From the NCBI GenBank assembly GCA_033398695.1, contig CM065817.1:66948001-67012000 (forward strand): 64,000 nucleotides of DNA, in the 5' to 3' direction. Source of the stretch: Orobanche coerulescens (taxonomy: Eukaryota; Streptophyta; Magnoliopsida; Lamiales; Orobanchaceae). This document shows, in pieces, positions 23,220 to 35,394 of this stretch; the first letter of the stretch is position 1, and each line of letters opens with the position of its first letter. Made by a program: the position numbers and the translations under genes. The notes beneath the pieces are model-generated. The model ran no database searches. It worked only from the letters and a program-made list of their open reading frames with translations, and was not told the DNA's origin.

Positions 23220-23356
23220 CTTATTATTATGCATGAAAAATCTAGGGTTTTGGTTCCAGTGTGGTTGCCGTCTCGGAGGAGGAACCATTTTTCTTTGGCC
23301 TCACAGCTTGCCTTCTAGGTTTCCATTTAGATTACCAAATCTATTGATGATGAAAC
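23220..23356 (-). pseudogene. Copia R fragment left of the nested Copia Q
   Basis: This short piece continues Copia R from 31719 once Q and one copy of GAAAC are removed. On the minus strand it encodes a short basic stretch with K-W-K-P-R-R and R-P-K-K-N, as found between gag and protease in many Copia elements. The rest of pol is absent. Confidence 0.45.
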
Positions 23357-24844
23357 TATTGGGAAGTAAAATGCAGCGGAAGCGAAGTTTGGGAAAATAT
23401 GATTATAGCGTTTTACGCATCTACGAGCATTAGATCTATTTAGGCATGCTAATTAATTAATTACTAAGACTAACAAGCAATTTAAATATTATTTATTATT
23501 TATTAATTAAATATGTTGATTAATTAAAATATCCTAATCTAGATCCAAGATCATAGGATATTACCTTTTGAAGCGGTTGGTTATTTCCTTCTTGATCGCC
23601 TTGTATTTCTACCTTCAGATCTTCTAGAGTATGATTCGCCTTGAACCGGACGTTGTGTGGGCAACGAGCTACCGGAACTTGCTTGGACACCTTATGGATC
23701 GGCCGAATCTACCTTGCCTCACAACTCTCGATTTTATTTTCTTCAAGTAATTCCGATATGTAGCAAGAATTAAAGTGTTATCTCAATTGTGGAATCAAAG
23801 ACACAAGTCAAGATCCACAATTAAACCCTTAGAAGAAAAATCGAAATTTCTTGTGTATAATGAAGCATAAAATCGGCCAAGCCCCATAATGTCCTATTTA
23901 TAGGCTCTTGGACTACTACTAGGGATCTAAAGGAGGATTATGGAAGGACTCCCAATTAATTCATCTTACCTTATTAGGACTCTTCCTAATATATGATGAA
24001 TCAATTAATATCAACTTAGTCCACTAAAAAGTTGATATTGCACTTCCTACCAAAATCCCAAATTACGAAATTGGGCTCCTTATTAAATATATTATTTCCC
24101 GTGTTTAAGATATCGAATGTCCATTAATTAATTATAAGCTACGTGACTTTAATTAATTAATATCTTATCCAAGAGTAGTACCACTCGAACCTTATTATTA
24201 TATCTAATTAAATCCACTGCAGGTTTAATATAATAATCATTATCGAGCTCCTCAAGGGGACATCATCAACCCGCACGAGTCGGGACACGATTTCTAGTAA
24301 TAATAATAATTGTCGTATAAACAATATTATTGCCCAAGATACGAGGCTTATTGAGTCGATCATTTTGACTCTCACCTATGGTAAATCAAAGCAATAATTA
24401 TTATAAATACACAATTAAATATTATATACTTAGAATTAAGAAATAATAATTATCCGAGATTTACGTTCTTCTTACAATCGATCTGAGAAGACACTATCTC
24501 ACCTCGATCCTGTTCAACGTATGCAAATACGCTAATGTATGCTAATAGTCAAGACCAACTATTCTCAAGCATACACTACAACCCTTTATATAATTTGTCT
24601 AAGAATTATATAGGTTGTGAACTATTATATTATTTTATAAGGCACCGATAATGTGATCTTCCGTGTGACACCAACACACCACATTATCTACAATATAAAA
24701 TAATTAGACATTTCATTTGCATAACCATAACGTGAATTAATATGCAAAACATGTGATTAAATATAATTAATATCCTCATAGGTAGTAATAGGGAAATTAG
24801 GTAATACAAGCATAAAGTATGCTTTATAAGATACAATCCTAACA
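23357..24844 (-). repeat. Copia Q 3' LTR
   Basis: It matches 30231-31718 almost throughout. A TATA box CCTATAAATAGG lies at 23893-23904 on the minus strand. No palindrome array is seen upstream of the TATA box. Confidence 0.92.
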
Positions 24845-24855
24845 ATCTCCCACTT
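24845..24855 (-). other. Copia Q polypurine tract
   Basis: AAGTGGGAGAT on the minus strand immediately precedes the 3' LTR start TGTTAGG. This is the standard plant Copia plus-strand primer. Confidence 0.85.
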
Positions 24856-25096
24856 ATACTCAAAGCATGCTTTTAAGTATACTACTCTATTACATAGTCT
24901 CTCATTTCTCCCACTTATACTCAAAGCAATGCTGCCATACACCGTAATCCCATTCCTTCCACATGCCTTTCAAAACTTTTGAAGGTAGGCCTTTCGTGAA
25001 AGGGTCGCAAGATTATCTTCCGATGCAACCACAGCTACAACTACGTCTCCTTCCTTTACGAAGTGTCGTATGATGTGGTACTTGCGGTTGATATGT

Positions 25097-25741
25097 TTAC
25101 TTGCTGATGGGCTCGTGGTTCCCTCGAATTTGCGATCGCACCAAGATTATCACAATAGAGTGTAATACCCTCGCAAATCGGGAATCACATCTAAGTCCTG
25201 CAGAAGTACTTGAGCCACATCGCCTCCTTGGCCGCCGGAGGCCGCCACGTACTCGGCTTCCATGGTAGAGTCCGAGATGCATTTACCTTCACACTCCTCC
25301 AACTAATGGCTCCACCTCCCGTGCTAAACACATAACCCGAAGTAGACTTGGACTTTTCTTTGTCCGATGAAAATGCAGTCGGTGTAACCCACCGGAAGCA
25401 GTCGTCTGATTGATATACAAGCATGTACTCCTAGTCCTTCTCGGGTACTTGAGTATGTGCTTGATGCAATCCAGTGTCACAGTCTCGGGTTCGGCCCGAT
25501 ATCTAGCAGCCATGCCCACGGCATGATAGATATCTGGTCTAGTGCAAAGCATAGCATACATGAGACTTCCCACAGCGGATGCATAAGGGACCATCTTCAT
25601 GTCATCTATCTCCTTTTGTGTCTTAGGACACATGTTCTTAGATAGTTGAATTCCATGTCTGTAAGGTAGAAAACCTTTCTTGGAATTCTCCATGCTAAAC
25701 CGCTTGACCTTGTATCGATATAGGATGCCTGGGATAAGCAC
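25097..25741 (-). pseudogene. Copia Q RNase H region, frameshifted
   Basis: Pieces in different frames hold the end of the reverse transcriptase domain (V-P-Y-A-S-A-V-G-S-L-M-Y-A) and the RNase H pattern S-K-S-T-S-G-Y-V-F with G-G-A-I-S-W-R-S. The expected S-T-M-E-A-E-Y stretch is shifted out of frame (25191-25424). The first frameshift is near 25740, just after Q-A-S-Y-I-D. Confidence 0.85.
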
Positions 25742-26930
25742 AACATCCTCTTCTTCCGATCACGAAAGATCCTGATTCCAAGGATGTGTCCTGCTTCTCC
25801 TAGATCCTTCATATCGAACTGCTCAGATAGCCATACCCGTACGTCCGACAATTCCTTCACGTTGTTTCCAATCAGAAGGATATCGTCTACATATAGTACA
25901 AGAAACACCAACACGTTTCCATCGCATTTCTTATACACACAACTCTCACTCGGGCATTGGACGAATCCATATGACTGGACAACTTCGTTAAAACGAGTGT
26001 TCCAAGATCTAGATGCTTGCTTAAGTCCATAAATGGATTTCTTAAGTTTGCACACCAAGTGCTCTTCTCCTTTAGCAATGAATCCCTCTTCTTGGCGCAT
26101 ATAGATTTCCTTGTCTAGGCTCCTATTCAAGAATGCAGTCTTGACATACATCTGCCAAATCTCCAGATCCAAATGCGCAGCTATAGCTAAAAGAATCCGG
26201 ATTGACTTAAGCATGGCTACCGGCGAAAAGGTTTCATCATAATCGATACCCTCTTTCTGAGTGTAACCTTTTGCAACAAGCCTTGCTTTGAAGGTTTCAA
26301 CCTTCCCATCACGTCCTTTCTTTCGCTTGTAGACCCATTTACTCCCACTGGCTTGTACACCATCAGGTAGCTCTACTAGCTCCCACACTTGATTGGAATC
26401 CATAGATCCCATTTCTGATTCCATTGCTTCTTGCCAGGAGTCAGCATCTTTATCTTGGATTGCCTCCTTATAGGTCCAGGGAACCGATTCATCTTCGTCT
26501 GGGATTGAGTCCGAAGACTTTCCCACGCCTATGAATCGTTCGGGCTGACGAACAACCCTCCCACTACGACGAGGCAAATCCTGAGTTGGTGTAAAAGTTT
26601 CAGAATTGATACGTGGTGCAGTGTTAGTTGGCGCTTGTACGATTGGTATAGACGGAGTCTCGCCTCGGCTCTTCCGAATTATTTCGCTCATGGGCTTGTG
26701 ACTAATCATATAATCCTCTTCCGTAAATCGGGCATTGGTGCTAACAATGACCTTCGATCTGGGACTATAGAACAAGCCACCCTTCTTTCCCTTAGGATAT
26801 CCCACAAACACTCGTGATACATTTGAGATGCCAACTTATCAGCTTCCTTATTTAGCACATGTGCTGGAGTACCCCAAATCCGAACATGTCCTAGACTGGG
26901 CTTACGCCCACTCCACAGTTCTGTGGGTGT
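25742..26930 (-). pseudogene. Copia Q integrase C-terminal part and reverse transcriptase
   Basis: The longest open stretch of Q (25606-26811, 401 codons) starts F-V-G-Y-P-K-G-K-K-G, crosses a linker with R-R-S-G-R, and covers most of the RVT_2-type reverse transcriptase: W-V-Y-K-R-K-K, K-A-R-L-V-A-K-G-Y-T-Q, S-I-Y-G-L-K-Q-A-S-R-S-W and the catalytic Y-V-D-D at about residue 317. The catalytic motif is intact. The frame goes off after Y-I-D, so the domain is not joined to RNase H. Confidence 0.9.
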
Positions 26931-27245
26931 TTATGGAACTGATTTCGAAGGCACCAAGTTTAGAATGTATGCCGCTGTTTCTAAGGCGTATCCCCAAAAC
27001 GACATAGGTAAATCTGAATAACTCATCATTGATCTAACCATTTCTAAAAGAGTCCTATTCCTTCTTTCAGCCACACCATTTTGTTGTGGAGTTCCGTAAG
27101 TGAGCTGGGATGAAATCCCCTCATTTGCCAAGAAATCCAAAAAACTCTCCACTAAGGTATTCGCCACCACGATCAGATCGTAGTGACTTGATACTCTTCC
27201 CATGACGCTTCTCCGTTTCAGCCTTGAAGTCTCTGAACTTGTCAA
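26931..27245 (-). pseudogene. Copia Q integrase, second half
   Basis: Contains the T-P-Q-Q-N-G-V-A-E-R-R-N-R-T integrase signature with the catalytic Glu, then F-W-G-Y-A-L-E-T-A-A-Y-I-L-N. It is in a different frame from the first half (27121-28158), so one frameshift lies between 27121 and 27245. A stop follows V-P. Confidence 0.88.
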
Positions 27246-28158
27246 AAGCTTCAGACTTACGTCGCATCAAAAAGATGTATCCATATCTCGAATAATCATC
27301 TATGAACGTGATGAAATATTCGAAACCTCCCCTAGCCTGGATATTCATTGGACCACATACATCCGTATGAACCAATTCTAACACATCCTGAGCACGGTTT
27401 TCCTTGGTTTTAAAAACCCTTTTGGTCATCTTACCTTCCAGACAGGATTCACAAATTGGAAATGACTCAACTTGGAGATCATCCAATGGGCCATCATCTA
27501 CCAATCTTTGAATCCTTCTAAGGTTTACATGTCCTAACCGTAAATGCCACAGATATGTTTGGTTTATGCTTGAAGGTTCTTTTCTATTTTTAGGTTTAGA
27601 CAAAGAGTTAAGTGATTTATGCATAGGAGTTTGTGCAGTAATAACAATATATAGTCCATCATTAAAAGTACCTCTGCAAATATATTCACCGCTTCTTTTC
27701 TTAATAATGACATCATCATCAAAAGAAACTGAATAACCATCGCATTTTAATTTAGAAACCCAAACTAAATTCATTCTAAAATCTGGTACTAATAATACAT
27801 TATTGAGAACTAATAATTTATCATTAATCTTCAACTGCACGACTCCCACTGCAACAGCCATAAGCCTGGAATAATCGCCCCAGTTGATGGTAATCTCGCC
27901 CGCACTAAGCTGCTTGGTTACCTGAAAACCATGCGAGTCAAAGCAAACATGATCAGTGGAGCCTGAATCAACTATCCACGAAGTGGAAGAACAAGCTGCC
28001 AAACATGTTTTGACTACTAGTGCACGAGACATACCTTTCTTAAGAGCAGGGCAGTCCGCTTTAAAATGTCCTTTCTGACCGCACTTGTAGCACTTTCCCT
28101 TTGGCTTTTTGTTCGCCTCGGGGTGAGGAGCCTTGCTTTTCACCTTGAGGGCTGCCAC
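27121..28158 (-). pseudogene. Copia Q gag end, protease and integrase first half
   Basis: In order the 345 codons show a CCHC knuckle (C-Y-K-C-G-Q-K-G-H-F-K-A-D-C, about residues 23-36), the aspartic protease site W-I-V-D-S-G-S-T-D-H (about 61-70, D-S-G intact), the GAG-pre-integrase region with H-L-R-L-G-H and C-E-S-C, and the integrase core with L-V-H-T-D and F-I-D-D-Y-S-R. The first two integrase acidic residues are present. It is separated from upstream gag by a stop and from downstream integrase by a frameshift. Confidence 0.9.
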
Positions 28159-28260
28159 TTGCTATACAGCCAACTGCTTCTTCTTCTTTCCCCATTTGGG
28201 TTTGGAAGAAGTAGCACCGCTGCCGCAAGAATTTGATGATAACCTTGTTTGAAGAGACCT

Positions 28261-28831
28261 TCAGAAGCTCAAGTCGAGAAGTTCCGCCAAACTATATGTC
28301 CTACGGTTCATATTGTAGTTGAGGCGAAACTGCTCAAAGCTTCTAGGTAAGCTGCCTAAGATAATATCGACCTGCGTTTCCGCATCGATAGTAGCCCCCA
28401 ATATACTCAGTTCGTTCAAATGAGACATCATTTTTAGAACATGATCTCTTACTGGAGTCCCTTCAGACATTTGGGTTGTCATCAATACCCTCATAGCATT
28501 TTGTATAGCCGCCCGGTTCTGATGACCAAACATCTCGGTGAGACTTTTCATCATTTCATGGCGAACCCATCGTCCGATGTCGATGCCGCAATACATTTGT
28601 CGGTGAAGCCAAGATGTAACAAATGAGCCATCTCATCGACTTTTTCCATTTCGAATTCCGCCAACTCTTCGGGAGTGGCATCCGGTTCTCAGTTCTAGAG
28701 GGCTCTCCTCGATTAAGACAAACTTATGCCCTCGTGATCGGGACAATTTCAAGATTTCTTTTCAAATCGGCAAAGTTAGTGCCATCTAGTTTATTTTCTT
28801 TGAGAATAACAGCTAGTGGATTGAAAGACAT
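28261..28831 (-). pseudogene. Copia Q gag N-terminal and UBN2 region
   Basis: Gag begins at 28831 with M-S-F-N-P-L-A-V-I-L-K-E-N-K, typical of plant Copia gag, and meets a stop about 38 codons later. The UBN2 part (28261-28596) includes M-M-S-H-L-N-E-L and L-G-S-L-P-R-S-F-E-Q-F. A frame change and a stop mean no full Gag can be made. Confidence 0.85.
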
Positions 28832-28859
28832 CTGAGAATAAAAATTAAAAACATCCATC

Positions 28860-30215
28860 ACATAATGCATAGCAAAATATATCGAAAAACCTCAAAAACA
28901 CAATATATATGCTGGCAACCAACACCTCAAAAAAATCCGCACATGCAAGCCACGATCGTGTGGACGTTTACACATACATTTTTCAAGTAGAGTTTTACGT
29001 CTTTAATCTTACTATCTAGTCAAATTACGTTATGACAAGTAAAATTAATAGTTGGTTCCTCTTGGCCATGTATTAATTAACATAGACTCCGATGGGGAGC
29101 TTATTAATTAATACACCTAAGTGAACACCATAATTTAACATCCTTAAAATATTATCTTTTAAATAATAGTCCTACAGATGGAGAGGTCCTATCATAAAAA
29201 GTAATATTTACCTTATGTTATCATTTTGAAATTTAAAACTAGTGAACCTATAATTAGCACATCCGATATGGAGGAAGACTCTAATGTCAACGTGCATGCT
29301 AATTACTTCACAATTTAAATTAATTATGGAGGCCAATTTGATTTTATTTAAAATAAAAAAAATCAATGTAATCACTTAGTTATTTTAGCCTTAAGGTTTT
29401 TAATTTTCTCGTCCTAACATGCAAGGAAACATATCACGCATACATCCATACATGCCATACATCAAAACAGTAAAAACCAAAAATAAAGCATGGATAATTA
29501 AATTTATCCAATTGTCATGGTCTTCTTCCTTGAGTTGAATCCGAGAAAATCTTCGGCTCGATCTCTCCCACTGAATCAAGCATCTCGTCGCTTCTCCCCG
29601 GCCGGGTCGTGGATTTTCAAAATTAAAATTTTACTTTTATGCAAAATTAATTACATAAAAAAATTTAATTTTAAATCCTGACTTCCCAATGGGCCGCAGA
29701 CAATGGACGGACAGCCCAGGGCGACCGGCCAAAATCGATTTACGGTCGGACAACCAATAACCGTCGGCCATCGGCCAGCACCGGCAAGCCGCTCATTGCT
29801 GGCAGTACCTCTCGGCCACTTTGTTGTCGGCAGCCGCTTGCCAAAGATCCGGCAGTCCCGATTCTGCTCTATTTCTTCGTGATCCCGTCTTTTCCGAATT
29901 CGATTACAATTTTATACGAAATAAAATACATCGAAATTACATCAAGATTACACGAAAAATAAAATCACCTAGAACTACCCGCGGATTTTCTCACGGGAAA
30001 AACCATTACATGCCTCAAAACCGGGCCAAACCAACAATTGCATAATTAATAAAAATAAATAAATAAATGCACCATTCATATAAACCATGATAATTGGATC
30101 ATATCACCTGCAAGAACACATCTAGCAAAATATTCCAACATCAAAATATATGAATATTTAAATTGCTATCAATTAATCACTAAAATTAATTAAAATAGCA
30201 AAAGCCTAAAAATCC
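28860..30215. other. Copia Q leader between primer site and gag
   Basis: About 1.36 kb of AT-rich DNA without a supported reading frame. A GC-rich patch at 29690-29850 repeats CGGCC and CGGCA words. It would be the untranslated leader of the Q transcript, which is long for a Copia element. Confidence 0.5.
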
Positions 30216-30228
30216 GGCTCCAATACCA
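30216..30228 (-). other. Copia Q primer-binding site
   Basis: TGGTATTGGAGCC on the minus strand lies two bases after the 5' LTR end and matches the plant initiator-Met site with two changes. Confidence 0.85.
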
Positions 30229-30230
30229 AT

Positions 30231-31718
30231 TGTTGGGAAGTAAAACGCAGCGGAAGCGAAGTTTGGGAAAATATGATTATAGCGTTTTACGCATCTACGA
30301 GCATTAGATCTATTTAGGCATGCTAATTAATTAATTACTAAGACTAACAAGCAATTTAAATATTATTTATTATTTATTAATTAAATATGTTGATTAATTA
30401 AAATATCCTAATCTAGATCCAAGATCATAGGATATTACCTTTTGAAGCGGTTGGTTATTTCCTTCTTGATCGCATTGTATTTCTACCTTCAGATCTTCTA
30501 GAGTATGATCCGCCTTGAACCGGACGTTGTGTGGGCAACGAGCTACCGGAACTTGCTTGGACACCTTATGGATCGGCCGAATCTACCTTGCCTCACAACT
30601 CTCGATTTTATTTTCTTCAAGTAATTCCGATATGTAGCAAGAATTAAAGTGTTATCTCAATTGTGGAATCAAAGACACAAGTCAAGATCCACAATTAAAC
30701 ACTTAGAAGAAAAATCGAAATTTATTGTGTATAATGAAGCATAAAATCGGCCAAGCCCCATAATGTCCTATTTATAGGCTCTTGGACTACTACTAGGGAT
30801 CTAAAGGAGGATTATGGAAGGACTCCCAATTAATTCATCTTACCTTATTAGGACTCTTCCTAATATATGATGAATCAATTAATATCAACTTAGTCCACTA
30901 AAAAGTTGATATTGCACTTCCTACCAAAATCCCAAATTACGAAATTGGGCTCCTTATTAAATATATTATTTCCCGTGTTTAAGATATCGAATGTCCATTA
31001 ATTAATTATAAGCTACGATGACTTTAATTAATTAATATCTTATCCAAGAGTAGTACCACTCGAACCTTATTATTATATCGAAATTAAATCCACCTGCAGG
31101 GTTTAATATAATAATCATTATCGAGCTCCTCAAGGGGACATCATCAACCCGCACGAGTCGGGACACGATTTCTAGTAATAATAATAATTGTCGTATAAAC
31201 AATATTATTGCCCAAGATACGAGGCTTATTGAGTCGATCATTTTGACTCTCACCTATGGTAAATCAAAGCAATAATTATTATAAATACACAATTAAATAT
31301 TATATACTTAGAATTAAGAAATAATAATTATCCGAGATTTACGTTCTTCTTACAACAAGATAAGACACTATCTCACCTCGATCCTGTTCAACGTATGCAA
31401 ATACGCTAATGTATGCTAATAGTCAAGACCAACTATTCTCAAGCATACACTACAACCCTTTATATAATTTGTCTAAGAATTATATAGGTTGTGAACTATT
31501 ATATTATTTTATAAGGCACCGATAATGTGATCTTCCGTGTGACACCAACACACCACATTATCTACAATATAAAATAATTAGACATTTCATTTGCATAACC
31601 ATAACGTGAATTAATATGCAAAACATGTGATTAAATATAATTAATATCCTCATAGGTAGTAATAGGGAAATTAGGTAATACAAGCATAAAGTATGCTTTG
31701 CAGTATACAATCCTAACA
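30231..31718 (-). repeat. Copia Q 5' LTR
   Basis: This minus-strand LTR runs from TGTTAGG at 31718 to CCCAACA at 30231, with a TATA box at 30767-30778 (minus). It differs from the 3' LTR by scattered substitutions and small indels, for example at 31080-31100 and 31356-31362. Confidence 0.93.
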
Positions 31719-34180
31719 GAAACTATGCGGCAGTCTGCTTTCTGGATGGATATTATGTTCCTGTATCTAATATCTTGGTGCACTATACTGTTGATAGTAT
31801 TGATGTGCATGCCTTTGATACTTAGATATAGCCTTCTTTCTGGATGGCTGCTGACATTGTTGGTATGCTCGGAGAGCATACTGTTGATTGGCATTACGTC
31901 TTATAGGTATAGGGTGCTGGGGTTTTTGCTGCTTATGATAGGAACTCGGGGGCGGAATCGCAGCCTTTGCTATATGAGGTGGGGCAGCTGTAACCTCTGC
32001 GGACTCGGGGCCTCTTCGGGTTTATGAATGGATTACACTCCCCTAACAGACATCGTACTAGACTTTCCCTTGTGGGAGAAAGAGTCATATCCCAAGACAC
32101 GTTTATCGTGGGCATGCTGCCCAGTGCTTAGAATGTCTTCCATCCTTCTAGATGATTTTTCAAATGATTTAAAGATGGTCTCGAGTTCTCCTTCTCATTT
32201 CTCGAGAATTTGAATTATTGCTTCTAACAAATCATAATCATTTGTCTTGAAATTATATGAGTTTTTACCTTATTTAGTTCTGTTGCAAGTTGATGATTGC
32301 TTTCCATGAGTTTTTCGTGGGCAATTTTGCTGTTTTCACAGTCTAAAGATATATTTTCGTAATTATTTTTTCGCAAATTATTTTCATCTTTCAGCTTTAG
32401 GATTAAAATGCCGAGTTGTATGTTTTCCTATTTGAGCATCTCATGGGCTTTTTGAATGGTTTTAAACTCATTCATAATATTTTCAAGCGTATGCGATGTA
32501 TTGATAGGAATAGTTGAGGTTGAGCTTACCTCATCATCGTTGTCATCATCCTCTTCCATTTCTTTGGCCATAAAGTACATATATGCCTTACCCTCTATTT
32601 CATTATCGGACGAGTCACTTTCAGTGATCGTCTGTAGGCACTCCTCGGTCTTGTTTGATGTGGGCGAGGCTTCTGATTCACCAATCAGGGCCTTGAGCTT
32701 GTTTCTCCAGGCACGCCTCTTCTCATCCTTTTCATATTGCTCGGCCTCAGACAACTTTTGCACTTTTGGATGAGGACACTTATTTGCATAATGTCCTACC
32801 TTCCTGTAATTATAACATAGGTTAGAATCTCCAGATGAAGGGGATTCACTGCTCACCATGTTGAATGGCTTGGGCCTGTATCGGGCCTTTCCACACTATT
32901 TGATGAATTTCTTGAATTTGTGCATGAGCAGGGCCATCTCGTCTAGCGACAGGATGTCATCGTCGCTGTCTGCTGCCTTACATGCCGATTTGGATGTGCT
33001 GGGTGCGGAACTATGTCTCCTGTCAGATACAACAACCAGTTCTATTGTCTTGGCAAGTGACTCTTCGGATTTCTCTCTCCTGTCTATGTCATAGTCAAAT
33101 GCCTTTAGGTCAGAAAAGAGATCAGAAGTGGAAATATTATTTAAGTTAAAGGACACATGCATAGCGGTGGTTTTTATGTCCCATCAGGCAGGGAGATCTA
33201 AAGATTTTTAAATTTTTCTCCTTTTGGGCATACACTTTACCCAATGCTTCAAATTTACCGACAATGCTGGTAAATCTGAGGTCAAGCTCCTAAAATGTTT
33301 CTAAAGATTTCATTTCGAAGGTTTCAAATTGCTGAGTTAATTTGGAAATCTTGTTTTCTTTCGATAGCTCAGTTCCCTCGCAAATAAGCTTGAGTTTTTC
33401 CCAGATTTGTTTGGCTATCTTACAATTTTTTACCTTTGAGAATGTGCCTTTGTCGAGAGTGACAACACTACAAAAAAACAGTTTTTACCGACGCCATTTA
33501 CCGATGCTCATACCTGCCATTGTTAAACTTATAATTTACCGACGCCATTGCCGACGACTGGTTCGCAGACTTATTTTTTTTCTTTTTTTTCACAATTAAC
33601 GACGCCGTTTACCGATGCCATTTACCGACGCCATTTCGGCATTGGTAAATTTTTATTATTAGTTTTTTTCTTTTTTCACAATTAACGACGCCGTTTACCG
33701 ATGCCATTTTGGCATCGGTAAATAGCGGCATCGGTAAAAAATTACCGTCGAGCGTTTTTCCAACGGCGAATTGCCATCGGTAATGGCGTCGGTAAATTTT
33801 TTACCGATGCCATTTTCTGTTTTACCAACGGCGTTTGGCGTCGGTAAAATCTGTTTTTTTTTTAGTGCAAACAGTACATTCATTGCAACATTGTCGAGGT
33901 TCGCACGCTTGCGATCGTCCGTTGTCCATTGTTCGTGCTCCCTCTTGAGCATCTCCGCATAGGGTCGCTCATCTATCCTCGCGGCGGTGTTGACCTTCAT
34001 TATCTTTATTGGTCCTTCCTGGATGACGAAGAACATCTCTTCGTGCATCGCTGAAAGATGAGCTTTCATCCTAATTCTCCAGTCATCATATTCATTAATA
34101 GAAAACATAGGAACTTTGTTGATCATGGGGGTGTCTGTTATAGAAGTAAGATAAATGATGAACATATGAAAATAAAGTTT
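31719..34180 (-). pseudogene. Copia R gag, broken and carrying a small CACTA element
   Basis: Read on the minus strand from 34180: a gag start region with F-S-I-N-E-Y-D-D-W-R-I-R-M-K-A-H, a UBN2 part ending near 33868, the CACTA insertion, then a decayed gag segment, a Cys-rich knuckle C-Y-N-Y-R-K-V-G-H-Y-A-N-K-C-P (the second Cys replaced by Tyr), an acidic stretch with A-Y-M-Y-F-M-A-K-E (32428-32859), and a tail with K-R-V-L-G-Y near 32085. The layout resembles Sireviruses (inference). Several stops and frame changes are present. Continuation lies at 23220-23356, and a likely 5' LTR piece at 40762-41297. Confidence 0.75.
33466..33867. mobile_element. Small non-autonomous CACTA element (402 bp)
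   Basis: The ends are CACTACAAAAAAACAG and TTTTTTTAGTG (inverted), extended by TTTACCGACGCC on both sides. CAA flanks both ends (33463-33465 and 33868-33870), the 3 bp duplication expected of CACTA elements. The interior is mostly TTTACCGATGCC and GGCATCGGTAAA words in both orientations, so the element could fold on itself. It interrupts Copia R gag. Confidence 0.92.
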
Positions 34181-34754
34181 GATCGTTATCATTGTTGAGT
34201 ATTGTGGCTGACCCTGTCGTGGCTTTATCTTTTAGGTACACGAAGATCGAGCTAGTAGCGGTCATGAAGGGATGTGCTTCCCAGGTGATACTGGCTATGA
34301 CATGTATTTGGGAACCGAGTATTTTAATGTTCGTTATATTCTGCTGCAAATGTACTTTTAACTATGCCTATGTTCGCTGCGTGTGTATTTTAAAATAGCT
34401 TTCCGGTTTACCAACTCGTGTATATTTTAAAATGGCCTTTTGGGTATTTCGCAAATTTGGTTTAATTCGTGAAACCTTTTTCCTTAAACTATCTCATCGG
34501 TACGTGTAAGCGGTGACTTAACGTACATTTTGAAGTTGTCGAGTTTTGGCATTTTTGCCTTGTACTTTCAAATGAAATTTTATGACGGTATTTGAGAACT
34601 ATATTTTGGAAAACATTTAATTATTTGTAAAATATTACCGTCTTTGCCTCTTTGGCGAGTTTGAAACGATTGTGAAAATAATTTTTAGCCTTGTGGGTTC
34701 CGATGCGGGGTCCACGTGGCTGTAATATCCCCAGATGGTTTTGGGGGTGTTACA
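34181..34754 (+). mobile_element. Gypsy-like C, truncated 5' LTR
   Basis: This matches 40188-40761, the last part of the C 3' LTR, and ends GGGGGTGTTACA before a primer site at 34760-34771 (TGGTATCGGAGC). The first 3.9 kb of the LTR is missing; the left junction with Copia R is at about 34181. A candidate acceptor TATCTTTTAG and the leader hairpin (34693-34715) are inside the LTR. Confidence 0.85.
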
Positions 34755-35145
34755 GAAAATGGTATCGGAGCTTGGGTTTTGTAAAACCCGGGCGTGTGTG
34801 TTATGTGGCTCTACCAGTGCGGTAGTAGCGTGACTTTTGAAAATAATGTTTCTGACTTTTGAGTCAAACTGATTTTTGGAAGTTCCAAAATTTTTAAAAT
34901 ATTTTCAAAATTGCTATATTTGCGATGCTGGTGTGTGTTAGTATTGTGTTGAGACTTCGTATGGGAGTCGTATTCTAGTATCATGGGAAATCATCGGCTT
35001 CACGCACCTGTAAGTATATTGTTTTGGTTATTCGCTTGTGGCGACTATTGACTGCTTTCGTGATGAGTTTAGATATTTTGGTTGAGATATTGTATGTGAC
35101 AAGATTGCAAGTTTCGAGGACGAACTTATTTTAACGGTGTTAGTA
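34755..35145 (+). mobile_element. Gypsy-like C, 391 bp internal region
   Basis: Only 391 bp separate the LTRs: primer site (34760-34771), a short leader, and a purine/AT tract after TTTCGAGGACGAACTT that parallels CGGGACGAAACTTC before the A LTRs. No gag or pol is present. The 3' LTR start TGCGATACCC is inferred from this tract and fits less well than in A, B and D. Confidence 0.7.
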
Positions 35146-35394
35146 TGCGATACCCTGGATTTTCAATATAAATTTTTAGCATTATTTTATCTGAGATATA
35201 TTGAATAATATGTATCTATGGATAAGTGGTTGACAACCGAGAGAGTTATGTTAGTATAATTGTTGTACTTCGTCGACAATTGCATTTGAGGATATTGTAT
35301 GAGGTGTATCGTATGAGAATGTTATTGGAACGAGTATATGTATTCAGTATGTCACGTATACGTATTCGGTATATTGAGACGACAGACAGGAGCA

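Larger units (their letters stand above)
23357..31718 (-). mobile_element. Copia Q, complete element (8.36 kb)
   Basis: Two LTRs of about 1488 bp (23357-24844 and 30231-31718) flank gag and pol on the minus strand. GAAAC on both outer sides (23352-23356 and 31719-31723) is a perfect target-site duplication. The LTRs read TGTTAGGATTG to CTTCCCAACA; the left copy has ...CCCAATA, one substitution in its terminal CA. A primer site (30216-30228) and purine tract (24845-24855, minus) are in the right places. The two LTRs differ at a modest number of sites and small indels. The coding region has several frameshifts and stops. Confidence 0.95.
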
